DNA of 64,000 nucleotides from contig CBFCYE010000009.1 in the NCBI GenBank assembly GCA_965602225.1, forward strand, positions 41,258-105,257. Reading direction: 5' to 3'. The position numbers and the translations under genes were made by a program. Within the stretch, counting starts at the first letter, position 1. Every line of letters starts with the position of its first letter. Below, piece by piece: positions 37,081 to 45,285 of the stretch. The notes beneath the pieces were generated by a model. That model was not told the DNA's origin. It ran no database searches and saw only the letters and a program-made list of their open reading frames with translations. The DNA comes from Tenderia sp965602225 (GTDB lineage Bacteria; Pseudomonadota; Gammaproteobacteria; Tenderiales; Tenderiaceae).

Positions 37081-37704
37081 ATGAGTAAATTAGAAGACGA
37101 GAGAGAGCAGGCCTTTAAGTCTATTTATGAGGATGGGTATTGGGGAGAAAAAGGTTCTTCGGGGGCAGGTTCAACGCTTGATGCAACAAAAGTAACTAGA
37201 GATGTCATTACCAAGATAATTTCAGATTACAAAATAAAAAGTATTGTGGATGTTGCATGCGGCGATTTTGTTTGGATGCCATTAGTTCTTCAAGAGTTTC
37301 CAAGCATCCAATATAGAGGCTGCGATATTGTTGCTAGTTTGATTGAACAGCATAAATTAAATTATCCGCAATATAGTTTTCAGCATTTGGACTTTGTAAA
37401 TGAAGGCATACCTTCTGGAGAAATGATACTTTGCCGAGATGTTTTACAGCATTTGCCTGTAAAAGATATCCAAAAAGCATTAAGAAGCTTTTCAGAGAGC
37501 GGTGCCCGTTATTTGTTGGCAACGACCCATATTAGGCGTCATGGGATAAGAAATAAAAGAAATATTAGGCCAGGTAGGTGCAGGGATAGAAATCTTTTAC
37601 TTCCCCCGTTTAATCTGCCTGATCCAATTGTTATTTATTCAGAAAAATACCCTGAGCAACATAAATTTCTTGGTTTATGGAAATTGCCTTTTCAAGAGGT
37701 TTGA
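37081..37704 (+). CDS. Class I SAM-dependent methyltransferase
   Basis: A 207-residue protein with the SAM-binding IVDVACGDFVWMPLVLQEF near residue 57 (VACGDF for the common GxGxG), YRGCDIVASLIEQ, and MILCRDVLQHLPVKDIQKAL near 117. The DNA is clearly more AT-rich than its neighbours and codon use differs (many AAA, ATT, TTT), which suggests recent transfer. It sits alone between waaA and lpxL, both on the other strand, so it may be an inserted glycan-modifying gene. Substrate unknown. Confidence 0.78.
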   Translation: MSKLEDEREQAFKSIYEDGYWGEKGSSGAGSTLDATKVTRDVITKIISDYKIKSIVDVACGDFVWMPLVLQEFPSIQYRGCDIVASLIEQHKLNYPQYSFQHLDFVNEGIPSGEMILCRDVLQHLPVKDIQKALRSFSESGARYLLATTHIRRHGIRNKRNIRPGRCRDRNLLLPPFNLPDPIVIYSEKYPEQHKFLGLWKLPFQEV

Positions 37705-37707
37705 TGG

Positions 37708-38688
37708 TTATTTGTAAGGAGAATGCTGGTTTTTTGGCCGGCTCTTGAAGCGGCGATGCATCCACAGGTATTGGGCCGGGGCCTTGCGGACTTCGGTCTC
37801 TATCAGGCTGTTGGTCAGCGTGGCATCGGCCTGGTCATCACCTGAGGGGAAGTCTTCCAACGCCGGCAGCAGGGTCAGTTGATAGCCAGAACCATCTTCG
37901 AGGCGGCGGACAAAAAACGGTACCACTGGCGCACCAGTCATCTTGGCGATACGCGAGGTAGCGGTGAGGGTGGCGGCCTGGATGCCAAAGAACGGTGCAA
38001 ATACGGCGTTGATGGTGCCGAAGTCCTGATCCAGTGCATACCAACAGGCGTGGTCGGCCTTGATGGTTTTGATCATGCTGCGCGCATCACTGCGTTCGAT
38101 AGCGCCGAGATAGCGACGCTCGCGGCCATCCTTCATCACTGCCTCAAACAACGGATTGCGATGGTATTTGTACATTACGTAGAAAGGGGTGTGGCGGGCC
38201 AGCAGGCGGCCGCCGATCTCAAGGCAAGTGAAGTGGGCGCTGAGCAGGATCACGCCTTTGCCCTGCTGCCGCGCGGCATCGAGATGATGCAGGCCTTCGA
38301 TCTGGCCCAGCGACTCTAATTGTCTGTCGTGGCCCCACCAGCTCAGGCCTATCTCAAACAGCGAAATGCCTGATTCACGAAAGCTGTCCCTTACTAGTTG
38401 TTGTTGCTCAGTTTCTGATAATTCCGGAAAACAGAGTCGGATATTGGTCGCGGTGATATGGCGACGACGTGGAATAGCCAGGTACATTAGCTTGCCAAGC
38501 AGGCCGCCGAGCCTAAGCTGCCAGCGGTAAGGCAGCATGATGGCCAGACGCAACAGGCCGAAACCGAACCATAGCGACCAGTAACGCGGCGCAAGAAAAG
38601 AACGGGGGTTAAAGCTTGGTTTTGCTGGATCGCTCAATGGGAAACGCGGTTCTTGGTTAAAAAAAGTCGTAGGGTGCGCTATGCGCAC
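37708..38688 (-). CDS. lpxL: Lipid A biosynthesis lauroyl acyltransferase (LpxL/HtrB family)
   Basis: Adds a secondary acyl chain to Kdo-lipid A using acyl-ACP. The protein has the membrane segment RYWSLWFGFGLLRLAIMLPY, the HxxxxE active site HFTCLE near residue 150, the SLFEIGLSWW stretch, and the ALDQDFG and FFGIQAATLTA segments of the family. Up to 326 residues from GTG 38688, but that codon lies in a small palindrome (38674-38688) and no ribosome site is seen; a later start such as the in-frame TTG about 17 codons downstream is possible. LpxM/LpxP cannot be excluded. Confidence 0.87.
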   Translation of the reverse strand: MRIAHPTTFFNQEPRFPLSDPAKPSFNPRSFLAPRYWSLWFGFGLLRLAIMLPYRWQLRLGGLLGKLMYLAIPRRRHITATNIRLCFPELSETEQQQLVRDSFRESGISLFEIGLSWWGHDRQLESLGQIEGLHHLDAARQQGKGVILLSAHFTCLEIGGRLLARHTPFYVMYKYHRNPLFEAVMKDGRERRYLGAIERSDARSMIKTIKADHACWYALDQDFGTINAVFAPFFGIQAATLTATSRIAKMTGAPVVPFFVRRLEDGSGYQLTLLPALEDFPSGDDQADATLTNSLIETEVRKAPAQYLWMHRRFKSRPKNQHSPYK

Positions 38689-38735
38689 TAATAAATCAAA
38701 TGTAGAGGCTTAGCCTTGTGATGCGCATGGCGCAT
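38674..38735. repeat. Two small GCGC palindromes upstream of lpxL
   Basis: GTGCGC-TAT-GCGCAC at 38674-38688 and ATGCGC-ATG-GCGCAT at 38721-38735, each a 6-bp stem with a 3-base loop. They lie between tolC and lpxL, two genes on the same strand, and resemble dispersed GTGCGC-type intergenic repeats. The first covers the apparent lpxL start codon. Confidence 0.65.
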
Positions 38736-38737
38736 AC

Positions 38738-40075
38738 TTACGAAGCGTTAGTCAGCCAGGCATTGATCTGCTCTACATCCTTGACGTCCAGCGTGCCAGC
38801 GGCCTGTTGTAGACGCAGGCTGGCGAGGATGTAGTCATAGCGGGCGCGGGCAAAGTCACGTTGGGTGCGGAATAGTTCACGACGAGAGTTGAGCACATCA
38901 ACCGTGGTTCGGGTGCCAACTTCATAACCTGCCTCGGTAGCATTCAGGGCGCTCACCGATGACGTCACAGCCTGTTGCAGCGCCTTGACCTTGCTGATGC
39001 CGGCTAGCACGCTGAGGTAGGCTTCGCTGGCTTCACGTTGGGTGGCACGACGTTGTTGTTCTAACCCATCTTTGGCTTGTGCCAGCTGGGCGTTGGCGCG
39101 TTTGATGCCGGCCGAGATGCCTCCACCCTGATACAGAGGGATGTTGAGTTGCAGGCTTAACGAGGTGTCAGTTTGTTCCCTCTCGGTAGCGCTGTTGCCA
39201 CTGTAATCGGTGTTGCCATAGCTGGCGACCAGATCCAGTTTCGGATGACGGTTGGCGCGTTGTTGCTCCATACCTTGTAGCGCCACGGCGGTGGCGGCCT
39301 CGGCAGCCATTAGTTTGAAATTATTTTGCAGGGCGTTATCGACCCAGTCGTTCATGTTGGCGGGTTCGGGTGACGCCAGTGTCAGCTGTTTACCTAGCAC
39401 GGCAACCCCTTGAGGCAGGCTGCCGGTCAGTTCGCGCAGCGCCTGGTGACTGATGGCCAGATTGTTTTGAGCCACGATCTCACTGGCGGTGGTCAGATCA
39501 AAGGCGGCCTGTGCCTCGTGGACGTCGGTGATGGCGATCAGACCTACCTCAAAGCGTTGTTTGGCCTGATCCAGCTGACGGGAAATAGCGCTCTTTTCTG
39601 CCTGGGAAAACTCCAGGCTGTCCTTGGCGGCCAGCACATCAAAGTAGCGCTGGGCGACGCGCAGGATGATGTCCTGATAGGCCTGATTTAGCTCGGCCTG
39701 GGCCTGGCGGGTAGTGGCTTCGGCCTGGTGCAGTTGGCTGCTGTAATCTTTGCGGTACAGCGGCTGGCTTAGTGTCAGACCGTAGTTAGTGGTGTCAGAA
39801 TCAAAATCGCCTGTCGTTGCCGAGGAGGAGGTTGGCGCCGTCACCTCGCTAGTGGCTTGTGATACAGCGGCATTGAATGAAATATTGGGATAATAAAGCG
39901 ATTTGGTCTGGCGTTGACTGTAGCTGGTGGCGTCAAAGGCAGACTCCTGTGCGCTCAGTACCGGGTCGCTTTGCAGCGCGGCTTGATAAACCTGCAACAG
40001 ATCTTCGGCATGACTGGCCTGGCTAAGCATGAGGCCAGTGATGAGAGGTACCAGTGTCCGTTGTAGTTTATTCAT
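38738..40075 (-). CDS. tolC: TolC family outer-membrane channel protein
   Basis: Trimeric outer-membrane duct for drug efflux and type I secretion. The 445-residue protein has a cleavable signal peptide (to about SQASHA, residue 23), then two outer-membrane efflux domains with the internal repeat (LTLSQPLYRKDYSSQLHQAE and LQLNIPLYQGGGISAGIKRA) and the C-terminal YEVGTRTTVDVLNSRRELFRTQRDFARARYDY region split by family pattern. Downstream of a rhodanese gene by 18 bp, on the same strand; no partner RND or ABC genes are adjacent. Confidence 0.93.
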   Translation of the reverse strand: MNKLQRTLVPLITGLMLSQASHAEDLLQVYQAALQSDPVLSAQESAFDATSYSQRQTKSLYYPNISFNAAVSQATSEVTAPTSSSATTGDFDSDTTNYGLTLSQPLYRKDYSSQLHQAEATTRQAQAELNQAYQDIILRVAQRYFDVLAAKDSLEFSQAEKSAISRQLDQAKQRFEVGLIAITDVHEAQAAFDLTTASEIVAQNNLAISHQALRELTGSLPQGVAVLGKQLTLASPEPANMNDWVDNALQNNFKLMAAEAATAVALQGMEQQRANRHPKLDLVASYGNTDYSGNSATEREQTDTSLSLQLNIPLYQGGGISAGIKRANAQLAQAKDGLEQQRRATQREASEAYLSVLAGISKVKALQQAVTSSVSALNATEAGYEVGTRTTVDVLNSRRELFRTQRDFARARYDYILASLRLQQAAGTLDVKDVEQINAWLTNAS

Positions 40076-40093
40076 TTGTCGCCTTCCGTCGTT

Positions 40094-40414
40094 TTAGTAG
40101 CGTTTCATCTCCGGGGCGATGTTGCAGGCCCAGGCGTCTATGCCGCCGACCAGGTTAATAAGGTTTTCAAACCCATGTGAAGCCATAATCATACCGGCAC
40201 GCTGACTGCGCATGCCGTGATGGCAGATTAAGACATATTCCTGTTGTGGGTCTAGTTCTTCTACGGCCTCGGGGATTGTATCCAGGGGAATGTTAATTGA
40301 TCCCTCGATGGCACAGATCTCGTTTTCGAAGTCTTCTCTGACATCAATCAAGACGGGTTTGCTTTCGCTCTGCTCGATCAGTTCGAACACCTGCTGGGGA
40401 CTTAGTTGACGCAT
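40094..40414 (-). CDS. Single-domain rhodanese-like sulfurtransferase
   Basis: A 106-residue cytosolic protein with the active-site loop CHHGMRS near residue 70, where the cysteine carries the persulfide, and the VLIDVREDFENEICAIEGSINIPLD start of the rhodanese fold. Similar to GlpE-type single-domain enzymes. It lies between the Pcm-like gene and tolC on the same strand; the sulfur donor and acceptor are not known. Confidence 0.9.
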   Translation of the reverse strand: MRQLSPQQVFELIEQSESKPVLIDVREDFENEICAIEGSINIPLDTIPEAVEELDPQQEYVLICHHGMRSQRAGMIMASHGFENLINLVGGIDAWACNIAPEMKRY

Positions 40415-40466
40415 ATAACCTACCTACCTGGCAATATATCGATGTGTAACAGTATTAGAGGCAGTC

Positions 40467-41123
40467 TTAAAAGACAAACCGATTTGGTTTAGCGGCGTTC
40501 ACCAGTGGCTTGGTCACAGTCTCGAATAGCAGCTCTGTGCGCCACTCGCCGACCGCGGTGCGGGTGATCAGCGTGGCCTGCATCACCGGGCCATCACCGA
40601 TAATGGCAACCAGGCGGCCGCCACGGTTAAGCGATTTTTTGAATGCCTCGGCTAATACCGGGCTTGAGCCGCTGATGAAGATAGCGTCATAAGGGCCGTG
40701 GGCATCCCAGCCTTGGGCAGCGTCGCCGCATTCCAGAGTGACGTTGTCGATGCCCTGAGTCTTTAGATTGGCAGCGGTGGTATCAACGAAATCCTGGTGA
40801 ATGTCGATACTGAATATATCGCGGCAGGCCTTGGCCAGCAGGGCGGTGACATAGCCGGTGCCACAGCCGACTTCCAGGGCGATGTCGGTTTCATGCAAAT
40901 CCAGGGCCTGCAGCATGCGGCCTACGTATTTGGGTGCCAGCATCACTTCGCCATGGGCAATAGGAATATCGATGTCGGCATAGGCAACGTTTTCGTAGCC
41001 ATTGGGGACAAATGCCTCACGCGGCATGGCTTGCAGCAGATCCAGTATCTGGGTATCGAGTACATCCCAAGGACGGACTTGTTGTTCAACCATATTAAAG
41101 CGGGCCAGCTCTACACTTGTCAT
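40467..41123 (-). CDS. Protein-L-isoaspartate O-methyltransferase family protein
   Basis: The ATG at 41123 follows GGGAGC and gives 218 residues (MTSVELARFNMVEQQVRPWD); a longer reading to 41249 adds unrelated sequence. The SAM-binding ALEVGCGTGYVTALLAKAC near residue 82 and the AAQGWDAHGPYDAIFISG segment place it in the Pcm family, which repairs isoaspartate in aged proteins. This subgroup, which sits next to tolC in other Gram-negatives, differs from the E. coli Pcm, so true repair activity is not certain. Confidence 0.85.
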   Translation of the reverse strand: MTSVELARFNMVEQQVRPWDVLDTQILDLLQAMPREAFVPNGYENVAYADIDIPIAHGEVMLAPKYVGRMLQALDLHETDIALEVGCGTGYVTALLAKACRDIFSIDIHQDFVDTTAANLKTQGIDNVTLECGDAAQGWDAHGPYDAIFISGSSPVLAEAFKKSLNRGGRLVAIIGDGPVMQATLITRTAVGEWRTELLFETVTKPLVNAAKPNRFVF

Positions 41124-41317
41124 TTTTTGCTCCCTAGAAGAAACCCAGAATTCATAACCGCCTAAGGTTAAGCAGTTTGGCCGTCTGAAGCAAGCCAAAA
41201 TGCCTGCCTGCCTCGGTTGTAATACGGTCAAAAACAGCAAAGACCACAAGCCTGACGCAGGTTGGCAGTGCTCTCCTGACTTGAAAAAAAGGGGCCGATC
41301 GGCTACTTTGTTCGACC

Positions 41318-41396
41318 GAAGCTAGGGGTGCCCATAGGACGGGCTGAGATCACACCCTTTGAACCTGATGCGGTTAATGCCGCTGGAGGGAAGCCA
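41318..41396 (+). promoter_or_regulatory. TPP riboswitch (THI element)
   Basis: The core sequences of the thiamine pyrophosphate aptamer are present in order: GGGGTGCCC, the GGGCTGAGAT turn, ACACCCTTTGAACCTGATGCGG, and CCGCTGGAGGGAAGC. The P1-P5 stems can all be drawn. It ends about 65 bases before the thiC start and would reduce ThiC expression when TPP is plentiful. Confidence 0.97.
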
Positions 41397-41461
41397 CAGC
41401 ACCGTCGCAGGCGGTCGCGTTCTTCCTTATTACACTACAAGCACACTAGAGGTTAATCCTG

Positions 41462-43351
41462 ATGAGCGCGATTCCAGAAGAGTTCCTGAAAAAGACAGCC
41501 CAGGTATCGGAAGATATCACCCGACCCTTCGACGGTTCCAAAAAGATTTATGTCCAAGGCTCGCGCCCGGATATCCGCGTGCCCATGCGTGAGATCAGTC
41601 AGGCTGTAACCCAGACCGACAGTGGCGATGAAGTGAATCCGCCGATTACTGTCTATGACACCTCCGGCCCTTACAGCGATCCCGAGGTTGAGATCAACCT
41701 GTTAAAAGGTATGCCCGATGTCCGCACTGGCTGGATTGAAGAACGTGGTGATACTGAATTCCTGGCTGGCCCAACCTCTGAGTTCGGCCAGCAACGTCAG
41801 AGTGATCCTGAATTGGCGCACCTGCGTTTCGAACATATCCGCACCCCGCGTCGCGCCAAAACAGGGCAAAACGTCAGCCAGATGTTTTACGCCAGACAAG
41901 GCATCATCACCCCAGAGATGGAATACGTTGCCATCCGTGAAAACTGTCGCCTGCAAGAGCTGCGTCAGGACGAGCGTTACAGCAAATTGTTGCGACAGCA
42001 TCCGGGTGAGTCTTGGGGTGCCAACCTGCCCGATGTGGTCACGCCTGAATTTGTCCGTGACGAGGTCGCCGCCGGTCGCGCCGTCATTCCAGCCAACATC
42101 AATCATCCCGAGCTGGAACCGATGATTATCGGCCGTAACTTCCGCGTCAAGATCAACACCAATATCGGTAACTCGGCCGTCACCTCTTCGATTGAAGAAG
42201 AAGTGGAAAAAATGGTCTGGTCAGCGCGTTGGGGCGGCGACACCTTGATGGATTTATCCACCGGCAAAAACATCCACGAAACCCGCGAATGGATCTTGCG
42301 TAACTCACCTGTGCCAATCGGCACCGTGCCTATTTATCAGGCGCTGGAAAAGGTCGACGGCAAGGCCGAAGATCTGACCTGGGAAATATTCAGAGATACC
42401 CTGATCGAACAGGCCGAGCAGGGCGTTGATTACTTCACTATCCATGCCGGCGTATTGCTGCGTCATGTACCACTGACCGCCAACCGCCTTACCGGCATTG
42501 TTTCGCGCGGTGGTTCCATCATGGCCAAGTGGTGTTTGTCGCATCACAAAGAAAATTTTCTCTACACCCATTTCGAAGATATCTGCGCAATCATGAAGGC
42601 CTACGATGTTTGTTTCTCTTTAGGTGATGGTCTGCGCCCCGGTTGTCTGGCCGATGCCAATGACGCGGCCCAGTTCGGTGAACTGGAAGCTCTGGGTGAA
42701 CTGACCAAGATCGCCTGGAAACACGATGTCCAAGTCATGATCGAAGGTCCAGGTCATGTGCCATTGCAGAAGATCAAAGAGAACATGGACAAGGAGCTGG
42801 AAGACTGCTTCGAAGCGCCTTTCTATACCTTGGGTCCATTGGTCACCGACATCGCTCCAGGTTATGACCACATCACCTCCGGCATCGGCGCCGCCAATAT
42901 CGGTTGGTACGGCACTGCCATGCTTTGTTATGTCACACCGAAAGAACATCTTGGTCTGCCGAATAAAGAAGACGTACGTGTTGGCATCATCACCTACAAG
43001 ATTGCAGCGCATGCTGCCGATTTGGCCAAGGGTTTTCCTGGGGTGCAGTTGCAAGATAATGCTTTGAGTAAAGCGCGTTTTGAATTCCGCTGGCAGGATC
43101 AATTTAATTTGGGTTTTGATCCAGAGCGGGCGCGTGAATATCACGATGAAACCATGCCTAAGGATGCACACAAGGTGGCGCACTTTTGTTCTATGTGTGG
43201 GCCGAATTTTTGTTCTATGAAGATTACTCAGGATGTGCGCGAGTTTGCTGCCAAGCAGGGGCTTGATGAGCAGGCAGCGTTGGCTAAGGGTATGGAAGAG
43301 AAGTCGATTGAGTTTAAGAAGACTGGGGCGGAGATATACCAGAAGGCTTAG
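41462..43351 (+). CDS. thiC: Phosphomethylpyrimidine synthase
   Basis: Radical-SAM enzyme that rearranges AIR to HMP phosphate for the thiamine pyrimidine ring. The 629-residue protein has an N-terminal ThiC-associated domain (SRPDIRVPMREI), the catalytic barrel with MDLSTGKNIHETREWILRNSPVPIGTVPIYQAL in two parts, EGPGHVPL, and the C-terminal CSMCGPNFCSM cluster motif that binds the 4Fe-4S centre. Directly under a TPP riboswitch. Confidence 0.98.
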   Translation: MSAIPEEFLKKTAQVSEDITRPFDGSKKIYVQGSRPDIRVPMREISQAVTQTDSGDEVNPPITVYDTSGPYSDPEVEINLLKGMPDVRTGWIEERGDTEFLAGPTSEFGQQRQSDPELAHLRFEHIRTPRRAKTGQNVSQMFYARQGIITPEMEYVAIRENCRLQELRQDERYSKLLRQHPGESWGANLPDVVTPEFVRDEVAAGRAVIPANINHPELEPMIIGRNFRVKINTNIGNSAVTSSIEEEVEKMVWSARWGGDTLMDLSTGKNIHETREWILRNSPVPIGTVPIYQALEKVDGKAEDLTWEIFRDTLIEQAEQGVDYFTIHAGVLLRHVPLTANRLTGIVSRGGSIMAKWCLSHHKENFLYTHFEDICAIMKAYDVCFSLGDGLRPGCLADANDAAQFGELEALGELTKIAWKHDVQVMIEGPGHVPLQKIKENMDKELEDCFEAPFYTLGPLVTDIAPGYDHITSGIGAANIGWYGTAMLCYVTPKEHLGLPNKEDVRVGIITYKIAAHAADLAKGFPGVQLQDNALSKARFEFRWQDQFNLGFDPERAREYHDETMPKDAHKVAHFCSMCGPNFCSMKITQDVREFAAKQGLDEQAALAKGMEEKSIEFKKTGAEIYQKA

Positions 43352-43374
43352 TCTTGCTTAGTTGGTTGTTTGGA

Positions 43375-43406
43375 AAAAGGGTCAGCGTTTGCTGGCCCTT
43401 TTTTTA
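43375..43406 (+). terminator. Terminator after thiC
   Basis: Stem AAAGGGTCAGC / GCTGGCCCTTT with a GTTT loop and a run of seven or more T; one mismatch in the stem. Confidence 0.9.
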
Positions 43407-43408
43407 TT

Positions 43409-43431
43409 CCCTCCCCCTTGAAGGGGGAGGG
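43409..43431. repeat. CCCTCCCCC hairpin repeat
   Basis: Perfect palindrome CCCTCCCCC-TTGAA-GGGGGAGGG, followed by GCTAGGGTGGGGGT. This matches a short repeat widely scattered in proteobacterial genomes. A related CCCCTCCC hairpin lies at 48422-48442. Confidence 0.75.
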
Positions 43432-43484
43432 CTAGGGTGGGGGTGAAAGGTTTAACGAAGCCTGCATATATTGCGGGGAGTGAG

Positions 43485-43741
43485 GTTTTGTATCGCTGCC
43501 GCGATGATTTTATTTTGATGCGGTTTCCGGACCGCAGCCGGGTTCGTTTCTTTTGCACGGCCAAAAGAAACGAACCAAAGAAAAGGCCGCCCGGATGACT
43601 TGCCCGGCAAACAACGCCGGGTTTCCTGCGCTCCTCAGCCATAGCGGCGCACATTACAACTCGCACAAAACACTCAAACAGTAATGCGCTTCATCCACTA
43701 TGGCCTGTGGAGCTCGGCTACGTCATACGGGGTTAAGTCAA
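43485..43741 (+). repeat. Multi-hairpin repeat, copy A
   Basis: About 257 bp, directly repeated as copy B. It can form five stems: GCGGT/ACCGC at 43520-43535; a perfect 15-bp stem at 43541-43576; CCCGGC/GCCGGG at 43603-43621; CCATAGCGG with CCACTATGG (43639-43647 and 43695-43703, one mismatch); and GCGCACATTAC with GTAATGCGC (43647-43657 and 43681-43689). No credible gene in it. Confidence 0.85.
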
Positions 43742-43759
43742 AAGCAGATGTTTACGTAG

Positions 43760-43812
43760 GTTGGGCTAAATGCAATGCAGCCCAACGGTCTTGTTTTGGA
43801 GGATGTTGGGCT
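43760..43812. repeat. GTTGGGCT inverted-repeat cluster
   Basis: GTTGGGCT at 43760-43767, its complement AGCCCAAC at 43779-43786, and a further GTTGGGCT at 43805-43812. A REP-like palindrome in the spacer between copies A and B of the multi-hairpin repeat. Confidence 0.6.
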
Positions 43813-43844
43813 GCGAATTCGCTTTTCTCAGCCTGCGTGCTTCT

Positions 43845-44180
43845 CCGTCATTCCGGCACCCAAAGAACGGGCGCAAGCGTAGGCCGGAATCCAGGTTTTG
43901 TTTTTTATTGGTGAGTAGAGTTTTGTGTCGCTGTCGCGATGTTTTATTTTGATGTGGGCTTCCGCGCCCACACTGCGGGTTCATTTCTTTTGCACGGCCA
44001 AAAGAAACGAACCAAAGAAAAGGCCGCCCGGATGACTTGCCCGGCAAACAACGCCGGGTCCCCTGTGCTCCTCAGCCATAGCGGCGCACATTACAACTCG
44101 CACAAAAAACGTACTCAAACAGTAATGCGCTTTACCCGCTATGGCCTGCGGTGCTCGGCTGCGTCATACGGGGTTAAAGT
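43845..44180 (+). repeat. Multi-hairpin repeat, copy B with 5' ATTCCGGC hairpin
   Basis: It begins with an inverted repeat ATTCCGGC...GCCGGAAT (43850-43890), similar to dispersed ATTCC-N-GGAAT elements, then the same five-stem body as copy A: GTGGGC/GCCCAC at 43954-43971; the TTTCTTTTG/CAAAAGAAA stem; CCCGGC/GCCGGG at 44040-44058; CCATAGCGG/CCGCTATGG at 44076-44084 and 44136-44144; GCGCACATTAC/GTAATGCGC at 44084-44094 and 44122-44130. Confidence 0.87.
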
Positions 44181-44273
44181 CAAAACCGGTGGCTGCTGCA
44201 GGTTATTTGAAATATTGCATGAAAGGTTGCAGGTGATAAGCTGCTATCTTAGGGTCAAAATTAATCGGGGGTT

Positions 44274-45242
44274 ATGGTGAAGAAACTGTTGTATATTTTT
44301 TCTTTCCTTTTGTTGTCATCTAGTGCAGTCGCTGAGCGAAGTGTTAGTAGCGATGAGTATCTTTCGTTTATGGATGTTCCACTAACGCTCAAGGCTTGTC
44401 AGTCAAGCAATTATTACCGTCAATGTTTTGATGTGACGGCTTCGCAGTGTGAAGAGACATATATGTCTGCAATTCGACTTTGTGCTGATAAGGAAAGAAG
44501 AGAAGTGCCTGAAGTAATTCCTAGTCGTGAGGAAGCTGGACAAATTGGAGCAAAAGTTTTGATTTGTGCTAATAGAGGTTATCAGGCTGTTCATGGGCCA
44601 AAGAAAAAGTCACTAGCTCAGTGCAAGAATGTTGCTGCGTGGAATGAACATATCAAGGCTGCTAGTAACTTGGAGCGGACTGAAACTAAAATTAAGGAAT
44701 TAAACCAGGAATGGTTGAATTCATGTGAGTTTAAACAGGGCGATCACTATAGCAAAGTGAAGGGGTTTTATGGATTGGATAATGAACCAAGGTCGAAAAG
44801 CACTTCGTCTTCTGGTAATAAATATTTCTATCATTTAGATGAATATGGGGTGTGGTTCTTCTTCGATAATGATCGTAATTTGACGTTGATTCGGTTTGAC
44901 TCTCCCTTCAGTGGAAAGATTAAAGGTGTTTCGGTTGGGGATGCTAAATCTCATGTAAGGAGTCTCAAGGGGACTCCTAGTAAGACATTCAAAGGGATGC
45001 CTGATTTAGAGTCTAAACATATGAAAATTCATAAAGTTTCGACTGAGATGAAAGATGCGAGTAGCCCAGAATCCATTGCTCTGAAAAATGCGATGATAGC
45101 TAAAATCAATTCAGGGGTAAATCCTATTATGAGTTATACAGAGGGATGGATATTCGGCAGTGGAGTTGAGCAGTGGGTTCGCTACGATGTCAGTAATATC
45201 GCGAATAAGGTTCAATATATTTTTTCAAAAACCTGTAAATAA
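44274..45242 (+). CDS. Orphan secreted protein of unknown function
   Basis: A 322-residue protein with a clear signal peptide (KKLLYIFSFLLLSSSAVAE) and six or more cysteines in the first 130 residues that could form periplasmic disulfides. A second part (about residues 185-260) has the pattern DEYGVWFFFDNDRNLTLIRFDSPF and VGDAKSHVRSLKGTPSK, like a small beta domain seen in some secreted proteins. I do not recognise the whole. The gene is AT-rich against its surroundings and lies alone between inverted copies of the multi-hairpin repeat, which suggests acquisition as an islet. Confidence 0.75.
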   Translation: MVKKLLYIFSFLLLSSSAVAERSVSSDEYLSFMDVPLTLKACQSSNYYRQCFDVTASQCEETYMSAIRLCADKERREVPEVIPSREEAGQIGAKVLICANRGYQAVHGPKKKSLAQCKNVAAWNEHIKAASNLERTETKIKELNQEWLNSCEFKQGDHYSKVKGFYGLDNEPRSKSTSSSGNKYFYHLDEYGVWFFFDNDRNLTLIRFDSPFSGKIKGVSVGDAKSHVRSLKGTPSKTFKGMPDLESKHMKIHKVSTEMKDASSPESIALKNAMIAKINSGVNPIMSYTEGWIFGSGVEQWVRYDVSNIANKVQYIFSKTCK

Positions 45243-45285
45243 TAGTGTTTCAATTGTGTATTTATAGAGTGTTATGGGGCTGCCA

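Noticed and set aside
43939..44280. Open frame over repeat copy B with a similar translation in copies A and C (shared QKKRTKEKAAR)
   Set aside because: Similar peptides follow from DNA repeat identity. Between B and C the central hairpin changes sequence and length, the peptide there is unrelated, and base changes follow stem pairing rather than codon positions.
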